From Nephromyces sp. MM_2019 (Eukaryota > Apicomplexa > Aconoidasida > Nephromycida), in contig JADHZB010000961.1 in the NCBI GenBank assembly GCA_015657535.1, positions 3,309-67,308 on the forward strand: DNA of 64,000 bases. Direction: 5' to 3'. Shown one piece after another: positions 51,901 to 64,000 of this stretch. The first letter of the stretch is position 1. Each line of letters starts with the position of its first letter. The notes beneath the pieces were generated by a model, which saw nothing but the letters and a program-made list of their open reading frames with translations, was not told the DNA's origin and ran no database searches. Both the position numbers and the translations under genes were made by a program.

Positions 51901-54900
51901 GATCAGAAATATCTTTCCAAGCTTAAGGGGCAGAAGGAATGTAATGAAGAGCTTGAAAATATTTTTAGGTTATCAAAGGAACATAAGGATATCCTAAAGT
52001 TACAACAGGGAGAAGGGACGCATTATCGCGACGCAAAGGAGAAAATTGAAAGAGAAGCAGAAAATCTTGAGCATCCGATTCGTAAAAATACCAGCCGGCG
52101 CCATTCATCTATGGAAAGCAGCTACGTTCAACCTTCTACCCTGATGTACAAGAGCAACGACGATGCCTATTCTTTAGGTAAAGCTTTTCTTGATATCTCC
52201 AGTCAAATGAATAGTACGCCTAATAGTCGACATGCGAGAGGGAAGATGGGTGTCCTACGAAGCATCTCAGTTCCAGCTGAAGATATTGCAGGAGGAAAAA
52301 ATGAACTTTCTTCCAGATCAAGTGGGAACGATGTTCAGGGTTCAGATGCTAGGAGTTCCTCGATTCCTCGTCGACGTATTAGGCTTTGCAGGCCATCTGA
52401 ACATCATGAAAAATTAAAGTGGCAGATAGGCCGACCAGAAGATAGTGTTATGATTAACAACCGCAATACCTCTTCTTCATCATCGTTTGAATATTTTGAG
52501 CAGCGCATAAGAAAGCCTCCTTCAAGGCTTCAAATTTCAGCCTTGCATCCGTTTGAGCGGCCTTCGAAATTATCCCATGATATCGGTAACTAATAGTTGC
52601 GACGTCTAAAAAGCAGTTATAAGAGTTCAATAGTGTTGCAGCATACTCATACCATGTGAGGCAGCTGCAGTACACTGTCAGATACGAATAGCTGGGGGCT
52701 TAGCATTGAACAATTTCGAAGTTAGCATACGTTACAATCACATAAATTGCAATTGAGTGCGCAAGCCTTTGAAACTCTTGTCATTGTGTGTGCCGAAAGA
52801 GCTATCAAACAATGAACTCGCCCATACCAGTCATGCAATTCACTCCTAGCTTATCCAATTAAGTGCTCCACAACGCCGCGTTCTTGTAGTTTAATTTTGG
52901 CTTAATTTGTTCAGCCACCAATTGGTTGTGAAACTTGTTTTCAGACTCCCTCAGTAGGCTGCCAACATATGAGTGTAGTGACTTCGTTAACTTGTCAGCT
53001 CCTGTTGCTTCTCAGCAAAACATTGAAGCACAGTTTGAAGCGCTGAAGCAGATCCTCCAAAAAAGACAGTTAGGCCTGAGTACACAAGCTCAGGCGGTGT
53101 ATAATTTCTGCTTTGCGTGCTGCACCCCCAGTGCCGCTAGCCTCCGAGATGCGCAAGTAAGAGGCTGATGAAATAAACACCAAAAATTCCCTCCGCCAGT
53201 TTCTTTTTCCCCCTCTACTCTGCCCGCCTTATATATGAATCTGTCAAATTAATTTCCCTTGGCTCACATTTAAAATTAGCAGTTTTTTTTTACCATAATA
53301 TTTAGCCTACACACTGCCGAAAATTAGAGAGCGCATTGCTCGTGCTACTTTCAAACATTACCCCTTCAGAAATACTTGAAGTTATTGTGTGAGGTGCTAC
53401 CGTACTACCCTTTACAGCAGAACCTGCAAAAGGCTGGAGTCATCGGTATAGTTAATTTATTTCAAGGTAATTGCACCATGGGTGCATAATCAAGAAAATT
53501 GCCATTATAATTCTCCTTTCAGTATTTACAGTAGTATCGTTAGATTGCGAAGGATGAGACGCTGCTGCTCCGTTTTGATGTGCTTAGAATTTTTATCTCA
53601 TTTCTGAATTTTTGCAAGCGAGCTGTTATCAGTAAAAGCCAAGCAATTAAGAGAAAAAGCTACAAGTGCATATTTAATTAACAAATCAGTCGTGCCTAAT
53701 CCCTTTTATGGAGCATGTCACTATGCTTGATGAAAAATATTGCGCAAGTTTTCGTGATTTCCTTGTGTGTTCTATCTTTTTGAACTATATCAGGGGAAGC
53801 TTCTTACATGCACTACTTTAGATTCAGCGAGGGTACTACATTCAAAATCTATCTTTACAGGCAATTTTTTATTTAATGTTTTATTTTATTAGGTTTAGAT
53901 GATGGAAGCAATGCCTTGACTGAGGTACTGAACTGCTTAACAACCCAGCTTATTTCCCAAGAAGGCCAGATCCAAGATGATGCTATTGCGGCCCTTGCAG
54001 TAGTCGTAACGCCTGCGGTTCGATAAAGTGGAACCCAAAACAAAAATTATCCTTTAAGAAGATCAAAACTAAAAGCATTCACCCTGCTACGCTTATTCCT
54101 TCACCTTTTAGTAGTCCATGTGATTAATTCTCCGTACATAGCAGTGTTCCAGTTTGACTTCACAGAAAACTAGCTTGTAGTGCAAGTAGTCTTTTTTCAA
54201 CCTAGTACTACCCTTGGTTTTTCGCTATAATTCATGGAGGATATCGCAGCCTTTTGCGTTGTTTATTCCTGATGATCTATGGCTGATAGCTTAGCATCTT
54301 TCATCATCTGTAATCATACTTACGCATTAATCACGCATAGGTGATAAAATTCTTATAAACTGGCTGCTGATAATTCGAAGTTTTGCTTTGATGTGTTCGC
54401 AGACTATCCTGAACTCACTCGTGGTCGACGCGTTAATTAAAAAGCTTGAAGAACAAAGTACGCACCGTAAGACTGCTGAGTATAGCATACACATTTTATC
54501 TACATCTCGCATGCCCCACCGCCGAGCAAGGCAGTACCAATTGGTGGTCAGCGCTCTCTCCAAGTGGAGGCATGAACGCAGTATCCTTCTTCAGGCTCTT
54601 CTAGCAATCAAGACCTATGCTGCAGTGGCTCGTATAGAGTCTCTCCAGTCAAGTACAGTACATCCTACTAGTGATCGTCGAAGGCCAATTAGTCAGGATC
54701 AAGCTCTACCGTTTATGCAATTCGCTGCCACGGTATCTCTGGGACTGGGTGAGGAATGGATTTGCGGATCATTTCCGGACGATGTTAAACAGGTAGCGGC
54801 TGCAAGCCAATGTGAAGATAGTAGCTTATAGACGTAATCCAATGGATATTATTAAATTGGAGTCCGACATCAATCCAGTTCGTACGCAGGAGAAAACTTT

Positions 54901-57453
54901 CAGCTATTCAAACTATGCTTAAGCCTGCACATGAACTTCAATGGGACAACGAAATTAATAGCCTTGTTAATCCGATGTATCACATGCAGGTAATCGCTAT
55001 CCTCTTAACTAATAGTGAGGACCGAAAGGTATATGGAGCCGCCACAATGGCTCTGTCTTCCCTCATAAAAGTTTCCGAGAATCATTGTCAAATGATAGCA
55101 AGCCTGGTACGCATTTAAAAACCTGGTTTAGTCGGAACACTAACAATGCGTGATATTCTAATTCATCGCATTTCAACTTAATAATCGCCGAGAAACCGTC
55201 CGATTATTTCACTCTTGCTCCTACTTATTTGCTCCAATTTATTTGCAAAAACCTTCCAGGGTATCGAAGAAGTACTGCAAGGCTTATCGAAATACTCAGA
55301 TAGTGCTACAGTCGCGTCTAATAATCTAGCAGTACTGCTAGTATTGGCGCTGAAACCTGAGTACCGGCAACTTCTCATGACTCAACACGGAAAGCAAAAA
55401 AACTTGCTACCTACCGCGTTCCATGTAGTAAGAAGTCACCAAGAAAATCAAAGTGTCATAACAAATGCCTTTGCTTTTCTTGCTGCAATAGCTGATACTG
55501 GTGCAGTGCTGACTGCTGCAGAGGTATGTGAGACGGTTGGCATGATTACGATCTTTGGTGTTGAATGGGTGACTGCCTCTAGCCGCTTAGTTTCTCAAGC
55601 ATTACAGGGGAATCAATCAACTCAAATGTAGCTAGATTTATATACTCAAAATAAAGCCATTTGGAAGAATATTGCAAGAATAGTAAACATATGACATTTT
55701 CATGGGTAGCAACACTGAATATATATGTAAAGCATATATTTTATTCATTCCTTATGCCGGATACTATCACTGAGTATGGGCACTGTACTTATTACGCCAT
55801 CAGGTCTGTTGTTTTGCCACCTAACCTTGAAATAGCAGTTAAGGTTACTCTTTCCTTACCTTTTTTTTAATTTGGTAATTTTCAGCTGATGGACCCACTG
55901 TTAGTAGCAATTATCAGACAACAGGCGTCTCAGGATCTCTCCACACTCAATGTTGGGCTAAACCTAAGCCGTTATATATGCGCTGCGGTTATGAGGCTAC
56001 GAAAAGCGGTAGGCCAAATTTCAAGAAACTTCCTGGTTACTTTAAGACAATAAGATAAACATATTAACAAGTAATGGATATGATGAATATGAAAAAGATG
56101 AAGAAGGAAAATACAAATCTACTAGAAGAAAGGAAAATGTAGGATTGAGGGGAAAAAACAAAGAGCGTTAGGGAAATGAGTAGATATTGAGGCAAGTTCA
56201 ATCATATAAAGAGAAGGCTTTACCTCAACATATCACGCACATGAAAGAACAAGAATTTTCAAACAAGTTATCCCGCGCTTTTCGCTTTAGATCTTCATGG
56301 AATACTTTCTCATGCAGGATATAACACCTCAGCAACTGCAAAAATTTTGCAAGGACGTATTACCTCTTCCTTTTAACACCCTAGAAAAAAGCCGGCACCC
56401 CTTGGTTAGTGTAGTTGTGCACGCTGGAGTATACGCAGTAACACGAATCAACTATGCCTTAACTCGGAACTGCTGAAAATGTCCGTCTTTGTGTGTTTTC
56501 TTCGAAGGCTTGCCAGCTAGCATGCAGAGCTTTGAATTTAATTTTGAAGGATGCACTGCAAGATATTTCACTAGAAGAGAAGACGTACTGGTCCAAGGAA
56601 ACCTCAACTATGATACAAAGACTATTCCACATACTACTGCGGTACAAAGCGACCGCACATTCTGGACTTCTTTGCGAGGCATTAACAGCGGTAGCCAACG
56701 GCTCATTGCACAAGCAAAGCCGCGAAGAAGTAGCTAGTAAGGGAATAGAGGTGGCTTTAAAGGTGAGTTTACATATCGAAAATGGTCCTGCAGGGGGCAG
56801 CGCATAGAGGGTAGGAAAAGATAGCTGAAATCTCAGCGCTTTTCTCTAAATACGGAGATTTAAAAAAGAGCTAAAGATGGGAACACAATGTACTCGGTAG
56901 AACTGCATAAAGGTTCCAGCAAGCTTCAATCGACGCACAATGCTAGCAAGACTTGAAGGAGACGGGGGAAGAATGAGATACAAGCATAAGTAAAGCAATG
57001 AATTTGAGACCATATTAATAGCATTCGAACTGGCCCAATCATGGTGAAATTTTTTACTGGGCAGTTACTTGAGCGAATCTAAGTATTTGCCAGGCATTTA
57101 GCTCAGTATGTAAAATGCAAGAAAAAAGCATGGAAAAAAAATATTTATAGCAAAGAAAGTATAATCACTTTCAGGTAATGAAGGCATGCCACTGGGAATT
57201 AGAATGCGCAGCGCAGTGCTGTCGCTGCATAGCCGTGTTCGGCATCGACCGTAAGGATATATTCGAACATGCAGTCCAGAGATGCGAAAGTTTGATAGAT
57301 TCCGTGGCAACTGATTTTTCCTCGAAAAGAGCAGGGGTTGGCTTTGACGTGGTATCATTCCTACACCAAATGTTAGTTCAAGATTGGGATAGGGTTGGTT
57401 ACACAGATGGAAAACTATGCCCTGCTGCCTCAGAGCAGCAAAATGAAGACTAG
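48901..57453 (+). CDS. Large protein: charged/coiled N-terminal half plus ARM/HEAT-like C-terminal half
   Basis: Seventeen exons join in phase to 1,398 residues, open at the 5' end: 48901-49009, 49408-49510, 49596-49729, 49908-50532, 51026-51117, 51259-51415, 51586-52585, 52945-53156, 53370-53466, 53893-54005, 54403-54748, 54904-55106, 55260-55523, 55886-56008, 56318-56404, 56508-56762 and 57175-57453 (TAG). The first seven encode Lys/Arg/Glu-rich sequence with helical runs (LKGQKECNEELENIF, EKIEREAENLEH) and Ser-rich linkers. The last ten encode Leu/Ala-rich helical repeats such as KYLKLLCEVLPYYPLQQNL, VASNNLAVLLVLALKP and ALTAVANGSLHKQSREEV, which look like armadillo/HEAT repeats used for protein binding. 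A stop two codons past 52585 would split it in two genes. I favour one because the donor GATATCG/gtaact and the acceptor at 52945 match in phase and no phase-compatible start exon lies between. No family was recognised. Confidence 0.75.
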
Positions 57454-59140
57454 AGAAATTTATGATTGCCTCAAGATTGGGCGAAGGCGCATGTTGAGAA
57501 ATCTAGAAAAGTTAGCCACGCAGCACATTTACCCAAAGCTGCCTATGAGCAAGATTGCATAATACAAGTTTCCCAGGTAACAGGCTTGGAGAGGGGACTA
57601 AAGCTTGAAGATGCAGTAAAAAACCTACAAAACAATAACACCTCTAGTTCGAAAGTATGTATCCAAGCTTAGCTTGGACAATAATAAACCCCGCTGAAAT
57701 CTCGCGCAAACCTTTATAAGATTGAAAAATCTTTCCTTAGTAAACTATTCAGACATTGACAGCATTCACTGAAGCACGAAACTCAAAAGTGCTGTGTGCC
57801 TAATACTCTCTAACGGTAATTGATATATCGCTTTCAAATGTTTGAAAGAGAAGTTAAGTCGGTACCAACTCATTTCGTACCATATCACATTGACGGTGCA
57901 ATCTTCATTACATCAGGTTGAAGCAACTAAAAGAAGCTTATACTCTGTGGGTAACACCACGTAATAAACGTCCGCCGGATCTTATGGAATATTGCCAATG
58001 TTAGCAGCTCCCTTACAAGTATCAGAAAATATGCAGTTTCCAGATCACAAGGTTGGGAAAAAATAGGAAAATTAAGAACAAGCAAGAACATATATCATAA
58101 GCCGAGTATGCAGAGCTTGCGTCTTTTACGCTTGAAAGAAGGTAGCACAGTAAGCACTCCCTCCCAGCAATTTCAAATATTTTGTTTACGCATACATTGT
58201 CTCTTTAGTCTTGCAGATAATCGCTAGGTGCGATTACTCCTCCAGAAAATGATTAAACTTTACTCATGTTACGTTATCATAAAAATATTAGTCTACAAAA
58301 TACTAGGCTTGTCAAATAAATACGCCGATTTGGTAGGATTATTCGCATGAAAAAAGTAACGGATTACAAAGTTCTTTGCTGTCCCAGAGAATAAATTGAG
58401 CGTTTAAGAGTTTGCAGCTGAATCGCTACATTAAACAATTTTCCGTCCAAAAATCAAAGGGAAATTGGAAGGAATCAAAAGTAAATAAACAAAATGGATA
58501 GTCATCATCAATTCCAGCATCTAACCCCTGAAAAATCTTTTTTTCCACCACTCGAAAAGAATATCGGGGGTGTAAAATAGAAAGCTCTAGCACTACTAAA
58601 AAAGGGTGCAGAAAGCGAAAATACTAGCAATAAATAGGAATGCACCAGTGGTGCAAATTTTAGCACTAATCGCCGGGAGTAGCGCAATGGCTGCAACCTA
58701 GAACCGCTTTGCTACCAGATCTTCGTTTCTCCCATTTAGAAGAAGCCTTGATAAAATTTTGAACCAGCAAGGCATGACTGTTAAGCTCACAAAAATGTGA
58801 ATGCATACGGTCATTTATGTCCAGAATAATCGCTCGTTTGATATTGCTTAAAAACGAGTGTTTGATTCCTTGAAAGATACAACCTAAAAGGGAAATATCA
58901 GCGTAATTTTGCAAGAGGTTCTTCTTTATGAAAGTAGCTATTATTAAAAGTTCCACAAAAAAAAAGTTTTTCGAGTTCGCTATATGCTTGTTGTCATCTT
59001 TTTCATATATATGAGCAGCAAAAGACACTTTTAAATCCATAAAAAGAATGAGTAGGAAGCCAAAGATGAATAAATTAATGACAAAAAAGGCTGGCACAGA
59101 TTATACCGCAGAAGCAGGGAAATGGCGCACGAAACATAAG
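57454..59140. other. Convergent intergenic region
   Basis: It lies between the 3' ends of the large ARM-like gene (+) and IMP2 (-). A + frame at 57466-57672 and a 143-codon minus frame at 59097-58666 are stop-free, but neither has a fitting phase or family motif. Confidence 0.4.
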
Positions 59141-61371
59141 CTATAGAGCACCACCACCAATACAAAAGAACACCTGTGTAGATGATATAGCTTCAGTATT
59201 TTGCGGGAATCGCAAAAGTTGAAATCTCCAGAAGGGCCATATAACAGCAAATGCAGTCCCCCTAATAAGTCCTACAGGTATCTGATTGATAAGAAGAAAG
59301 AAAGAAAGAAAGAGTTCAGGAATAGAAACGCCTACATAATAGTCATCCTGCAGACAATACAAAGAGACGAATTAAATCACCAGTTTGATGCAGAAAAATA
59401 CAATGTAAAAATGCAAAGTAATCATCGTTCATTATTTTGAATTTTACGCTGTGGGCGGGAGTTATAGAACCAGAAAAAAGTGCTTAAAAAAGCCTCAGTG
59501 CACAAGAACAACAAAGACATAGAATTAAGTGGTGAAACCAAAATAGAAAATAGCAAATCCAATTTTCTCAGAGGCAAAATGCTCATCAATAAGCTGTGAA
59601 TCAACCAAAGTACTCACGAGGCACAGTTTTTGTAAAAAAATACCGTTAACTTCAATAAAACGAGGAAAATATCGAAAAAACTGCGAATGGTGTAGAGACA
59701 ACTCTTTCGATCCTCTTGCCAAGGATGCTTACCGGTCCATAGTATCTGCTATCTTCAGAAGCTGAGTTATCCCCTTCAACCCTAAGGTAGAGATGTATTG
59801 CAGTAAATTTGTATAACAGTTCCAAAAAAAGAAGCAAAGAAAGGGTTTCATAGCAGCCATTCACTTTCAAGTGTTTACTCGACTCGGGAATTCAGCTTCA
59901 ACCACAAAGCTAACAAGCATACTTTATAAAATTTGATTCTAAATCGAGTGCCGTTAAACCATCATAATTTTGCTTCTAATAAGCGGTCAGTTTGATATTT
60001 TCTTGCAGAAAATGGTCAAATCTTGGAATTGATTGTGCACACACACAAATAGCTTTTTACAGATACAGGTAATACCACTGTAAAGCAGCAGGCAGAATCC
60101 AAACCAGCACAGTAGCGTGCCTGAAAAAAAATCCTGCACAATCTAGAGGTTAGGGGAGCAAATTTTGGTGTGCGGGCCGAAGCATGTTTCATACCTGCTT
60201 GCAGCAAAAGCCACAGCACAAGTGGGATAGAATTACAAAACGTATACACATACACACACATGCACTAGGGAGCATGCACGAAGAATGGGTGAAAAGCACA
60301 CCATATATACTAGAGAGTACACACAACCATACAAAGACAGACGCACACACATAGACACATACAGAGGCAGATGCAGATACAGACAGAGGCTAGCATAGAT
60401 ACACGCACACACAGACACATACAGAGATGCAATCAAAGGCAGATGCACACGCACATACACACACATATATACAGCATCTAAAATTGTTAAGGTTTACCAA
60501 AGCCTCTAGGGTGAGTAAAACCAAGATAATTCACACAAAAATCTTCGCAATATGCAGTCCCGATTACCATAGGAAACAAAAACCAGCCTCGAAAATTTCG
60601 CATTACAGGGACCATACCAGCAATGCCCCGGAGGAATGATCTTTGGAACTCCCTTAGGTTCTTTGACGAGGCAATCTTCAGTTGCAAGAAGCCGTTTTAA
60701 CACCACCTTTTGATTCTCAGGAGATTTTAAAAGCACTATGTCCCCATGCTGGGGCCTTGCAGATCGAAGCACTAACAGGCAGTCGTAGAGGATGGAAGAT
60801 TCCGGGTTTAGAGTCGGAGACATAGAGCTTCCTTTGACCTGGATGAGAACATTTAAATAGAGATTTTGGATACATGTATATATATCTGAAGTGAAAAGCT
60901 TATAAAGTCCGCTTTACTGCTTCAAGCTGGAAAGTTTGTAATGCTCTGCACAACTTACTGCCAAGTACATAGAGCATAAGCGTTTACAGTATCCATGATT
61001 CCCTATATACCACGCGTGGGGTGCGTAACCCCCGGCATTTTGGAGCAAGCATATGTGGTCTGCATGAGGTTATGACATGGCATACTTATTACACTATACA
61101 GAAAGGTACTGAACAAAAATATAAGCAAAGGAAAAAAACCTTGAGAGTCAAATTTGCCCTGGAAAGATGAGGATCAACCTTCATGATTCAAAAAGGGGGC
61201 AAGATCGCAAAGGATCAGCTAGTTACAAAGCATTCACGGCTTCCCATCCACTATTTCATCTCTTACCAGGACGAGGGTAAATAGAGCGTCATTTATGAGC
61301 ATCAACGGTGGTACAGCTCCTAACAATATTTTCAGTCGTTTTGAGGTTAGTTGCCTCCACAGCCACATCAT
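59141..61371 (-). CDS. IMP2: Mitochondrial inner membrane protease subunit 2 (signal peptidase S26 family)
   Basis: Four exons, 61371-61267, 60838-60618, 59781-59733 and 59281-59141, give 171 residues, the usual IMP2 length. After a basic start (MMWLWRQLTSKRLKILL) comes the membrane helix AVPPLMLINDALFTLVL. Directly after it is the catalytic-serine box VKGSSMSPTLNP; the exact TLNP is typical of IMP2 rather than IMP1. The general-base lysine lies in KVVLKRLLATED. Then come IPPGHCW joined to VEGDNSASEDSRYYGP, and PVGLIRGTAFAVIWP. In other organisms the IMP1-IMP2 dimer cuts sorting signals of intermembrane-space proteins such as cytochrome c1. The usual WPPxRW end reads WPFWRF. A donor at 59173 allows an alternative C terminus. 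The exon 2 acceptor is reached through a 428-nt intron and the exon 4 acceptor uses a CTTT repeat as pyrimidine tract. Confidence 0.93.
59288..59326. repeat. (AAAG)n tract serving as splice pyrimidine tract
   Basis: AAGAAGAAAGAAAGAAAG on the plus strand is CTTTCTTTCTTT on the minus strand, directly upstream of the ATCAG acceptor of the last IMP2 exon. Confidence 0.7.
60236..60476. repeat. CA/CAGA-rich microsatellite in an IMP2 intron
   Basis: An imperfect ACACAC and ACAGA tract, about 240 bp long, lies in the intron between IMP2 exons 2 and 3. Open frames over it on both strands are simple-sequence artefacts. Confidence 0.75.
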
Positions 61372-61440
61372 GGGAATGATAAAATAAAAAGAGAGAGATG
61401 ACGCCTACCCAAACAGCCTTCGCTCCAGATTCCAGTGCAT

Positions 61441-61736
61441 TTATGTGTGCGAGAAGTGGCGTAACGTGAGAAACAAGGAATTTCTCCTGTGATTGTGGAT
61501 GAGGAGAAAAGTCATTGCTGCTCCTGGAAGACCTCCGAAACTCTCCTCCCAGGAAACTTTATCTCAGCAAAACTTTGGAGCTGAAGATTAAAGGTACTCG
61601 AAGATATCCGCAGGGGGTTCGATCTAGACTACGACAGCGCACTCACGGCTTCTTCAACATTCGTTGATATCAGCGTAACTTACCAGCGTTTATCACCTTT
61701 GTAGACCTCGCCAAGCACATTTCAATAACAAAAATA
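61441..61736 (-). CDS. 3' end of an unassigned gene upstream of IMP2
   Basis: Exons 61736-61684 (IFVIEMCLARSTKVINA, donor gtaagt) and 61523-61441 (AAMTFLLIHNHRRNSLFL, then TAA) join in phase 1. The stop is 69 bp before the IMP2 start codon on the same strand. The segment around KVINAGAA recalls an armadillo repeat, but it is too short to assign. A different acceptor at 61486 would read EKFLVSHVTPLLAHINALES and end at a donor (gtaggc), leaving this end unsettled. Confidence 0.32.
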
Positions 61737-64000
61737 CTGCGAGCCTACTACGTCGCTAGCTTTCAGCATTTTATGCTTGAGGAGGGAGTTCCACTGTTCA
61801 TGCGCACAAAGGAAGAGCAGATGGTAACGGCAGTTTATGATGAGGGCCCGGCTCAGGTTCACGCTCGACCGCCTCAATATGATTCACTGCTAAAACGCCA
61901 TTCATAATAACCGCAGTCCTAGGTCCTCCAAAGCCTCTGTCAGCAGGGTGCTACCATCAAGAAAGTCTACATACACACAGGACAGCTAAGGCCTAGAAAA
62001 ACTACGTCAACGCAGGAAAGCGAAGGCTCGGAAAAGCTACGTCCATACAACAGAGCGAAGGCCTGAAAAAATTCCGTCAATGCAGTAAAGCTAAGGCCCA
62101 GAAAAACACGTCCATGCAGGAAAGCTAAGGCTTTGAAGGGGAGTTTGACTGTGACTGCATCTTTCTCCGTAATCTTCTTGTACCATTAAATATGCCTATA
62201 TGAGCTGGTCTGCCATATATGCAGTGCGGTATGCAGTTATGACCTTTGGCCCTCAGACATCATTTTGCAGTGTATTAGCGAGAGTGAAAGCTACCTCAAA
62301 GGTCTCTATCGATAGCCAACTGGACTGACAGCATTCTGATAGTCTTTTTCAATTTGTAAAGAATTTTTATTAGTTATTTTTTGGATTTTTAAAAATATTT
62401 GCTTCTGTTTTTTTTTGTCAGCAGTAGGCTTTTTTGGTGCGCATAATAAGTACAAGCGCTAGTGCTGCAGCTAACGCCGCTAGATGTACAGAGACTCTCA
62501 CTATTATCATTGTAGATAGCCCAGGCGTAATTTTTGTCTCCCGAAGAACATCGCAGGTGCTCAAAACGACGCTCTGTAGCACTGCTGGCTTAAAGATAAG
62601 GAGTATGTTCCCCAGGGAGGCACTCAAAAAACTGGGACTTATTCATACTGTAAATGCCAACTCAATAGTTTAGTTTGCTATTTTGCGTAAGAGGCGGAAC
62701 TGCCATTAAGTTGCAATAAGTACGTTGCAGGAGTCAGTCTAACCCTATCACGACACACGTCATCCCCAAACATGTTTACAACTGGAAAGCAGACACCGAG
62801 ATCCCCCCTCTTTCTACCCTTAATATATTTTCTGAAAGTACATCGCTATCCAACTGCTCTCTACTTACGGTTATCTTCCATATGTCGGCCCCCTAGCTTT
62901 TTGCCGAAACTGGGCGGAGCAATTTCTTCTGTACCTAGAAAACTTGACTGTACCTCTGGGAACTAGATTAGCAATTCGAAATTCTACAATTTATACAAAA
63001 CCATCAGAGTGCCCCATACATGCACTTACGGACATTTTCCTCCAGGAAAATCAAGAACTCATATGCAAGCTCACTTCTGAGTTAAACCGGGCTTCAATTG
63101 CAGCAGTAAAGCCATTTTATATTGCGCCCAGGTATATATTGAGCGTGTAAAATGGGGGTACGTTCACTTAATAAGAGCAAGGACCTCAAAGTAGAATTGA
63201 AATCGCGCGTACAAAGGATAATAAGTCATGAAGCAGCGTCACAAACAATGCCGAATGCAAGCCAACAACGGTAATGTCAATATTGCAATCTTGGGGACAA
63301 TTTAAATAAAAAAATTGGGCGTGCAGTGTAATAAGAAAACAGTTTCTGAGTCACTCAATGGGTGCAAGAATACTAATACTCGCCATTTTTGCGCTTCACA
63401 AGCAAATGGATCTCTATTCCTTTTTATACGGAGCCTCAACAAGTAAAAAGATTAAGTTAGTCAAAATATTTAAGAGATCTTATCTATGGTAAATTATCAA
63501 AGGAAAAAGGCAGAAGGACTCGTCACACAGCTATGCAATGCTAGCAACAAGAGTGATCACAGAAGGTACTACAACGTATTGTATTTGCAGTAATGCACTT
63601 AAGCATACATTTATTGAATATAATTACGGTAAGAAAAAAGCAATAATACAGGTGAAGCAAAAGCTATTGATATGAGCTGAAATCGCTCACATATTTTGGC
63701 AGGGTACGAGGCCAGAAAAAGTCAGAACTACCGCTGTGAGCTTCAAAATTAAAACATAGAGAAAATCCAAAGAGGCATTAGATAATATAACAACGTATTC
63801 AATAAATGTTAAAACTCGAGGACGAGTTATCAGTTGAGCCTTGAACATATTAAAAAAAGCCAGTATTGACATGCAGCCGCACTAAATCGTGCGACAGTGT
63901 TGCAGCACATGCGGTGAATTTCAGCTAGCTAATACAACCAGCTACGGCCACAATCAGGTTTAAAAACTCATCAAGTTCAATGCTTTGGATTTTTCAAATA
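61737..64000. other. Gap with a minisatellite and no assigned gene
   Basis: A short exon-like minus segment at about 61861-61888 (VNHIEAVE) could belong to the gene ending at 61441. The 35-bp array at 61980-62135 is the main structure. Frames at 62418-62673, 62772-62966 and 62944-63150 are anonymous. A few T-rich and A-rich runs follow to the window edge. Confidence 0.35.
61980..62135. repeat. 35-bp minisatellite, about 4.5 copies
   Basis: The phrase AGCTAAGG or AGCGAAGG recurs at 61984, 62019, 62054, 62089 and 62123, a spacing of 35, 35, 35 and 34 bp. Each copy continues with CC or CT, then GAAAAA, TACGTC or CCGTC, and a CAATGCAG-like end. The length is not a multiple of three and the copies do not keep a frame. 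Confidence 0.85.

Noticed and set aside
57466..57672. Frame just after the large ARM-like gene
   Set aside because: It is in a different frame after a TAG, with no acceptor. It is more likely 3' UTR.
58666..59097. 143-codon minus frame after IMP2
   Set aside because: A good acceptor precedes it, but in a phase that does not fit the IMP2 donor at 59173. It starts without an early ATG and resembles no family.

Overview
This is nuclear DNA of a flagellated, probably unicellular eukaryote of unknown identity. The genes are split by many GT-AG introns of roughly 47 to 1,700 bp. TAA, TAG and TGA all end reading frames, so the code looks standard. The base composition is A+T-rich, homopolymer runs and micro/minisatellites are common, and there is no operon structure. 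Exons are often only 17-110 nt, so simple ORF calling misses most genes. I rebuilt genes from splice sites, exon phase and protein family motifs. I could not run a search, so exon edges are predictions from the sequence.

Layout. 1-3600: minisatellites, with one possible terminal exon just before a Tctex-type dynein light chain gene (3803-4210, +). 5008-5624 (-): a small, possibly secreted protein in four exons. 9077-10867 (+): a PRELI/Ups (MSF1) lipid-transfer protein. 14073-18744 (-): small exons of one or two unassigned helical-repeat genes. 22104-26853 (-): a Rab1/Ypt1-type GTPase in at least nine exons. 28449-29333 (-): an unassigned gene fragment. 32785-35124 (+): alpha-tubulin N-acetyltransferase (ATAT1/MEC-17) in nine exons. 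39246-40820 (+): a single GATA-type zinc finger protein. 42691-42960 (+): a small unknown gene. 43162-45197 (+): a mitochondrial rhomboid protease of the PARL/Pcp1 type, perhaps extended by exons up to 47093. 48901-57453 (+): a large charged/ARM-like protein in 17 exons. 59141-61371 (-): mitochondrial inner membrane protease subunit 2 (IMP2). 61441-61736 (-): the 3' end of another gene. The rest is repeats or sequence I could not resolve.

Two functional themes appear. Three genes act at the mitochondrial inner membrane or intermembrane space: PRELI/Ups, rhomboid and IMP2. Two act on microtubules: the dynein light chain and the alpha-tubulin Lys40 acetyltransferase, which suggests a cilium or flagellum. 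The Rab serves ER-Golgi traffic and the GATA protein is a likely transcription regulator. I see no virus, transposon, CRISPR array, rRNA or tRNA gene that I could support.
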